From CAMBDS01 sp964355675 (GTDB lineage: Bacteria > Electryoneota > AABM5-125-24 > Hatepunaeales > Hatepunaeaceae), in assembly GCA_964355675.1 (NCBI GenBank), contig CAYHEC010000062.1:1-9582 (forward strand): DNA of 9,582 nt. Direction: 5' to 3'. This document shows, piece by piece, positions 7,182 to 9,582 of the stretch; within the stretch, counting starts at the first letter, position 1, and each line of letters opens with the position of its first letter. The notes under the pieces are model-generated. The model had not been told where the DNA came from, searched no databases, and saw nothing but the letters and a program-made list of their open reading frames with translations. The translations under genes and the position numbers were made by a program.

Positions 7182-7218
7182 TGTCGCAGGGTGTCCTCAC
7201 CCTGCGACAAGTAATTGT
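7182..7218. repeat. Palindromic CAGGGTG repeat with flank, copy D
   Basis: Arms TGTCGCAGGGTG (7182-7193) and CACCCTGCGACA (7198-7209) pair perfectly around loop TCCT. The following bases, AGTAATTGT, match the reverse complement of the ACAATTATT flank of copies F and G with one difference, so the repeated unit is longer than the palindrome. The flank ends 19 bases before the GNAT stop codon at 7238 and the element lies in the spacer upstream of the flippase. Confidence 0.9.
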
Positions 7219-7237
7219 AAACGCATACCACCCACCT

Positions 7238-8539
7238 TTAAATGAAGGGCCTTTCGCCATCACAATAACTGAGCTTAACTTGATGCTCTCTTCCTCGAAA
7301 CGGACTATCGGGAGCCATAAACATGAAATACTTCCGTTCCAGTATGGTTATTAATTTCCGAAGCAGTGAGCTGGTGTTGATCGATGGAAGGAATTCGCCA
7401 CCACACTCAATTTGGTTGGCGCCTAAAGCAAGCGCTTTTTGGAGGGCGATATTGAAAATGAATTTATTAGCGTCGTCAGCGTCGAGATGATAATCGAGAA
7501 TTCGAACTGTCGTGTAAAGACGTTCAGTTGAATAGCAAAGCACAAAGTATCCGACCAGCACATTTTGAGGATTGAACAAATGATATGCGTGGTAACCAAA
7601 TCGGTCACGAGGATTATGAAAGTGGTATCGCGGGTACGAAACCTTGCCGGTCTCGTGCCAGGGCAGAGAGATCATCCAGTTGATTACGGCTTGCGATCGC
7701 GGGAAGCTGGGATTCGAGTCAGCCTTTGCAGACTGTCCGAGAATGGTGGTTCCCTGCCGCAGGGTGTCCTCACCCTGCGGATGAGTTGCTAAACAATTAT
7801 TTGTCGCAGGGTGATGACACCCTGCGACACTCATGTTCGTGTTCTCTGAAGATCTGTAAGAACTATTACTTTCAACATCGAGCAATGGCGTTTGAACAAC
7901 CTGTATCGAGTTTAACCTGACGTCCCTTTTGACCTGCAATACCTTTTCGACCAATCCTTCCAGTGGTTTATTAAATACGCTGTGTGATAGTGCGTATGCT
8001 TTTGTTAAGGCTTTATTTCCAGTCTTTAACGCCACTCTGCGTATAGCCGAACTTAACGGCTGGAAAGGAGTCAATCTTATCCTCAAGAATTGATATGAGG
8101 ACAGTGGAGTAAACCACTCCGGTCGGCGGCTATAGATCCGTTCACCCGGTTCGTTAAATCCGGTAATCATCTGATCATGTCCGGTAGTAAAAGCCTTCTG
8201 ATACATCATATCGGCAACAGTGCCGGGCCAGTCGGGCGGTTTCTTGCGAAAATCGGGATGGACAAACTGCGTGGTTGGCGCGAGGATTTTTCGAGATTCA
8301 CCATCGATCTTGCCCATCATCGGCATCATCCCTACATAGCCGATACACTTCCCAGATGAATATGCAACGACCATCCCGATATCCTGATCGCGGGCGACAG
8401 GATTTTTGGAGTGTGCCAACGCTCGATGGGGATCGATGGGAGCTACGGCAAATTTGACCGGATTAGCTTCGATTTCCGCTGAAAAGGCTACGAGCTGTTT
8501 GACCGGAATCAGGTCGATGTCGATTTCTCTGGAGGTCAA
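7238..8539 (-). CDS. Two-domain GNAT/FemAB-like acyltransferase carrying an in-frame repeat insertion
   Basis: The 433-residue protein looks like two GNAT-like halves. Residues about 10-150 include VVAYSSGKCIGYVGMMPMMG, TQFVHPDFRKK and PGTVADMMYQKAF, which resemble the central strands and acyl-CoA loop. Residues about 285-425 include VGYFVLCYST, IFNIALQKALALGANQIECGG and FMFMAP. Such proteins transfer acyl or aminoacyl groups, often to amino sugars of surface glycans; next to a PIG-L deacetylase, N-acylation of a freed amine is plausible. Residues about 236-262 are encoded by two palindromic repeats (7757-7829) and fall in the variable linker between halves. The start is a TTG (8537-8539) directly after the in-frame TAG of the deacetylase gene, with AAGGA (8550-8554) ten bases upstream; the first ATG would lose 55 residues. 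Fold assignment is moderate and substrate unknown. Confidence 0.75.
   Translation of the reverse strand: MTSREIDIDLIPVKQLVAFSAEIEANPVKFAVAPIDPHRALAHSKNPVARDQDIGMVVAYSSGKCIGYVGMMPMMGKIDGESRKILAPTTQFVHPDFRKKPPDWPGTVADMMYQKAFTTGHDQMITGFNEPGERIYSRRPEWFTPLSSYQFLRIRLTPFQPLSSAIRRVALKTGNKALTKAYALSHSVFNKPLEGLVEKVLQVKRDVRLNSIQVVQTPLLDVESNSSYRSSENTNMSVAGCHHPATNNCLATHPQGEDTLRQGTTILGQSAKADSNPSFPRSQAVINWMISLPWHETGKVSYPRYHFHNPRDRFGYHAYHLFNPQNVLVGYFVLCYSTERLYTTVRILDYHLDADDANKFIFNIALQKALALGANQIECGGEFLPSINTSSLLRKLITILERKYFMFMAPDSPFRGREHQVKLSYCDGERPFI
7757..7780. repeat. Palindromic CAGGGTG repeat inside the GNAT gene, copy E
   Basis: CCGCAGGGTG (7757-7766) and CACCCTGCGG (7771-7780) form a perfect 10-bp stem around loop TCCT. 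Relative to the commonest arm, the third pair is C:G instead of T:A, the same two-sided change seen in copy B. The outermost two pairs are lost. Read with the gene it encodes PQGEDTLR followed by Q. Confidence 0.88.
7793..7829. repeat. Palindromic CAGGGTG repeat with flank inside the GNAT gene, copy F
   Basis: Arms TGTCGCAGGGTG (7802-7813) and CACCCTGCGACA (7818-7829) are perfect around loop ATGA (TCAT on the other strand, one base from TCCT). The preceding ACAATTATT (7793-7801) is identical to the flank of copy G. Copies E and F face each other, about 47 bases centre to centre, and the host gene reads through both. Copy F encodes SVAGCHHPAT. Confidence 0.9.
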
Positions 8540-9409
8540 CTATTCTTCATCCTTCATCAATTTCAAAAAGGCCGGAGTGTCCAAAATAGTAAAATTTTCC
8601 ACAAACCCCAAATTATTGCTGAATTGATAATGGTGGTAGGCTTCGCGCCGAGCGCAGAATCGAATATAATCGACAACCTTCATCGGGATTGGATAAAGGG
8701 CAAGCGCCTCGGCTTTTCGTTCAAAATACTCGGTGGTAGCCATGTAAGCATTGGCGGGTACGATTGCCCAGGTCTCATAGAAACAAATTAGCGCATCCTG
8801 TTGATTATCGGCTAATTGGAGCGCTTGATAAAGCATGTGGTTGGTCTTGATATGATCGGGATGCAAGTCATTGATAAACGGGAGAAAAATTAAATCTGGT
8901 TTCAGTTCATCGAGAAGCTCGTGCATCTTGCGGACCAGCTCATCATCGACCTCGAAAAGAGAATCAGGCAATCTCCAAAGCCGTAAATCCTTGATTTGCA
9001 GGTATTTTGCGACTCGCCTTGCTTCATCCAACCTGGCAGTCGAACGAAAACTCGGTTCCGCACCTCGCAGAGCCGCGCAATCCGAACCGTCAGTGATATG
9101 AACAACTGTAACCGCGCTTCCCGTCGATAAATATTTGAGGATAGTTCCGCCACAACCGATAACTTCGTCATCAGGATGTGGGGAAAGAACGAGAATTCTT
9201 TCAGGGTGGGGTATTATCTCGTTAAGTGGCTTGGGAGGAGGATTATCGTTCGGTTGGTGGATAGCTATCCATTGCGCTCTTCGTTCGAAAAACAGGGAGT
9301 AGTTTTGCTCAAAGCCAGCACAAAGTCTCTGCTGATCGTTCAGTAATGCCCGGATACCGGCAATGTGGGACCTGCCAGTCAGTCGTCTGAGTTTCAAACG
9401 AAACGGCAT
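8540..9409 (-). CDS. PIG-L family N-deacetylase (LmbE-like)
   Basis: This 289-residue enzyme has both PIG-L/LmbE signatures: SPHPDDE near residue 76 and LHPDH near residue 183. In characterised members the His and second Asp of HPDD and the last His of HPDH bind zinc, and the first Asp is the catalytic base. The family removes acetyl groups from N-acetylated amino sugars (GlcNAc-PI, GlcNAc-inositol, GlcNAc-malate) in the cytoplasm. About 60 residues precede the usual domain start and are of unknown role. I prefer ATG 9407-9409, with CAAGG 8 bases upstream. A TTG at 9452-9454 would add 15 residues, but it lies only about 14 bases from a TATAAT (9468-9473) that could be this gene's -10 box. The downstream GNAT-like gene follows in the same frame after one TAG codon. 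The substrate is probably a surface-glycan precursor, by context. Confidence 0.9.
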   Translation of the reverse strand: MPFRLKLRRLTGRSHIAGIRALLNDQQRLCAGFEQNYSLFFERRAQWIAIHQPNDNPPPKPLNEIIPHPERILVLSPHPDDEVIGCGGTILKYLSTGSAVTVVHITDGSDCAALRGAEPSFRSTARLDEARRVAKYLQIKDLRLWRLPDSLFEVDDELVRKMHELLDELKPDLIFLPFINDLHPDHIKTNHMLYQALQLADNQQDALICFYETWAIVPANAYMATTEYFERKAEALALYPIPMKVVDYIRFCARREAYHHYQFSNNLGFVENFTILDTPAFLKLMKDEE

Positions 9410-9489
9410 TGTTACGGCCTTGAGATAGGCAATATTGAAGTTTCTTACTCTCAATAAAATTCTACCGATTATAGAGATAAGTTGAACTC

Positions 9490-9582
9490 CTAACGCGAAT
9501 TTACAATTATTTGTCGCAGGGTGTCCCCGAGTTCTTTGAAATATTTCTTATAGGGATCGTGTTCTCCATAAAACAGTCTATG
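9490..9582 (-). CDS. 3' end of an upstream gene, cut by the window edge, ending in repeat-derived sequence
   Basis: Reading from the right edge, one frame stays open for 30 codons and ends in TAG at 9490-9492. It begins HRLFYGEHDPYKKYFKEL and ends GDTLRQIIVNSR. The first part looks like ordinary protein; YGEHDPYKKYF is reminiscent of the GD-x-PYK stretch near the C-terminus of CelD/BcsL-type acetyltransferases, which would suit this locus, but 18 residues are too few to claim it. The last residues are encoded by the truncated palindromic repeat at 9503-9527. The stop lies 80 bases upstream of the chosen deacetylase start, so the two could be co-transcribed. The missing 5' part prevents firm assignment. 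Confidence 0.5.
   Translation of the reverse strand, partial: HRLFYGEHDPYKKYFKELGDTLRQIIVNSR
9503..9527 (+). repeat. Truncated CAGGGTG repeat with flank, copy G
   Basis: The flank ACAATTATT (9503-9511), the arm TGTCGCAGGGTG (9512-9523) and loop bases TCCC are present, then the sequence switches to CGAGTTC and the right arm is absent. The flank and arm are identical to those of copy F over 21 bases. The truncated element forms the C-terminal coding end of the partial gene at the window edge. Confidence 0.82.

Noticed and set aside
8531..8536. GGAGGT on the plus strand, a perfect Shine-Dalgarno-like word
   Set aside because: The plus-strand frame after it lies antisense to the deacetylase gene and codes nothing recognisable.
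9200..9211. Another CAGGGTGGGG match in the deacetylase gene
   Set aside because: It encodes the conserved-looking PHPE just before the SPHPDDE block and has no second arm, so it is ordinary coding sequence by chance.
5573..9527. CRISPR array
   Set aside because: The repeats are palindromes dispersed over 4 kb, in both orientations and inside genes, with no regular spacing and no cas genes.

Overview
The window reads as a chromosomal accessory region from an uncultured or poorly characterised bacterium of the Fibrobacteres-Chlorobi-Bacteroidetes (FCB) superphylum, perhaps a Zixibacteria/KSB1/Marinimicrobia-like lineage. The main clue is the C-terminal tail of the large secreted protein at 2620-5448. 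It carries the SPNPFN box and a short beta-sandwich ending in basic residues, typical of type IX secretion (Por) sorting domains. Base composition is moderate, and every gene I can support lies on the minus strand, so transcription runs from high to low coordinates. No rRNA, tRNA, CRISPR array, transposase or integrase was seen.

Layout from right to left, in the direction of transcription. (1) 9490-9582: the 3' end of a gene that continues beyond the window. (2) 8540-9409: a PIG-L family N-deacetylase. (3) 7238-8539: a two-domain GNAT-like acyltransferase, in the same frame as the deacetylase and separated from it by one amber codon. (4) 5661-7124: a Wzx-type polysaccharide flippase. (5) 2620-5448: a large secreted GH20-like glycosidase with an inserted carbohydrate-binding-like domain and a sorting tail. 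(6) 1896-2612: a LivF-type ABC ATPase that starts 7 bases after the glycosidase stop codon. (7) Three small genes follow: a secreted beta-rich protein (1305-1733), a secreted Cys-rich protein (623-1045) and a three-repeat zinc-ribbon protein (118-378). Strong hairpin terminators follow the two secreted small proteins.

Items 2-5 fit a surface-polysaccharide locus: an amino sugar is deacetylated, re-acylated, the glycan unit is flipped across the inner membrane, and a secreted glycosidase-like protein acts outside the cell. This is inferred from families and gene order. The LivF ATPase, normally part of branched-chain amino-acid uptake, does not obviously belong here.

The most unusual signal is a dispersed palindromic repeat, arms TGTCGCAGGGTG / CACCCTGCGACA around a 4-base loop. 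It occurs as five full copies plus two half copies, mostly in pairs. Copies fill the spacers on both sides of the flippase gene. One pair lies inside the GNAT gene without breaking its frame and adds about 27 residues to an interdomain linker. A truncated copy supplies the last residues of the partial gene at the right edge. Arm differences between copies include a paired T:A to C:G change, which suggests the hairpin itself is maintained. This behaviour resembles REP/REPIN elements and the protein-invading Rickettsia palindromic elements.
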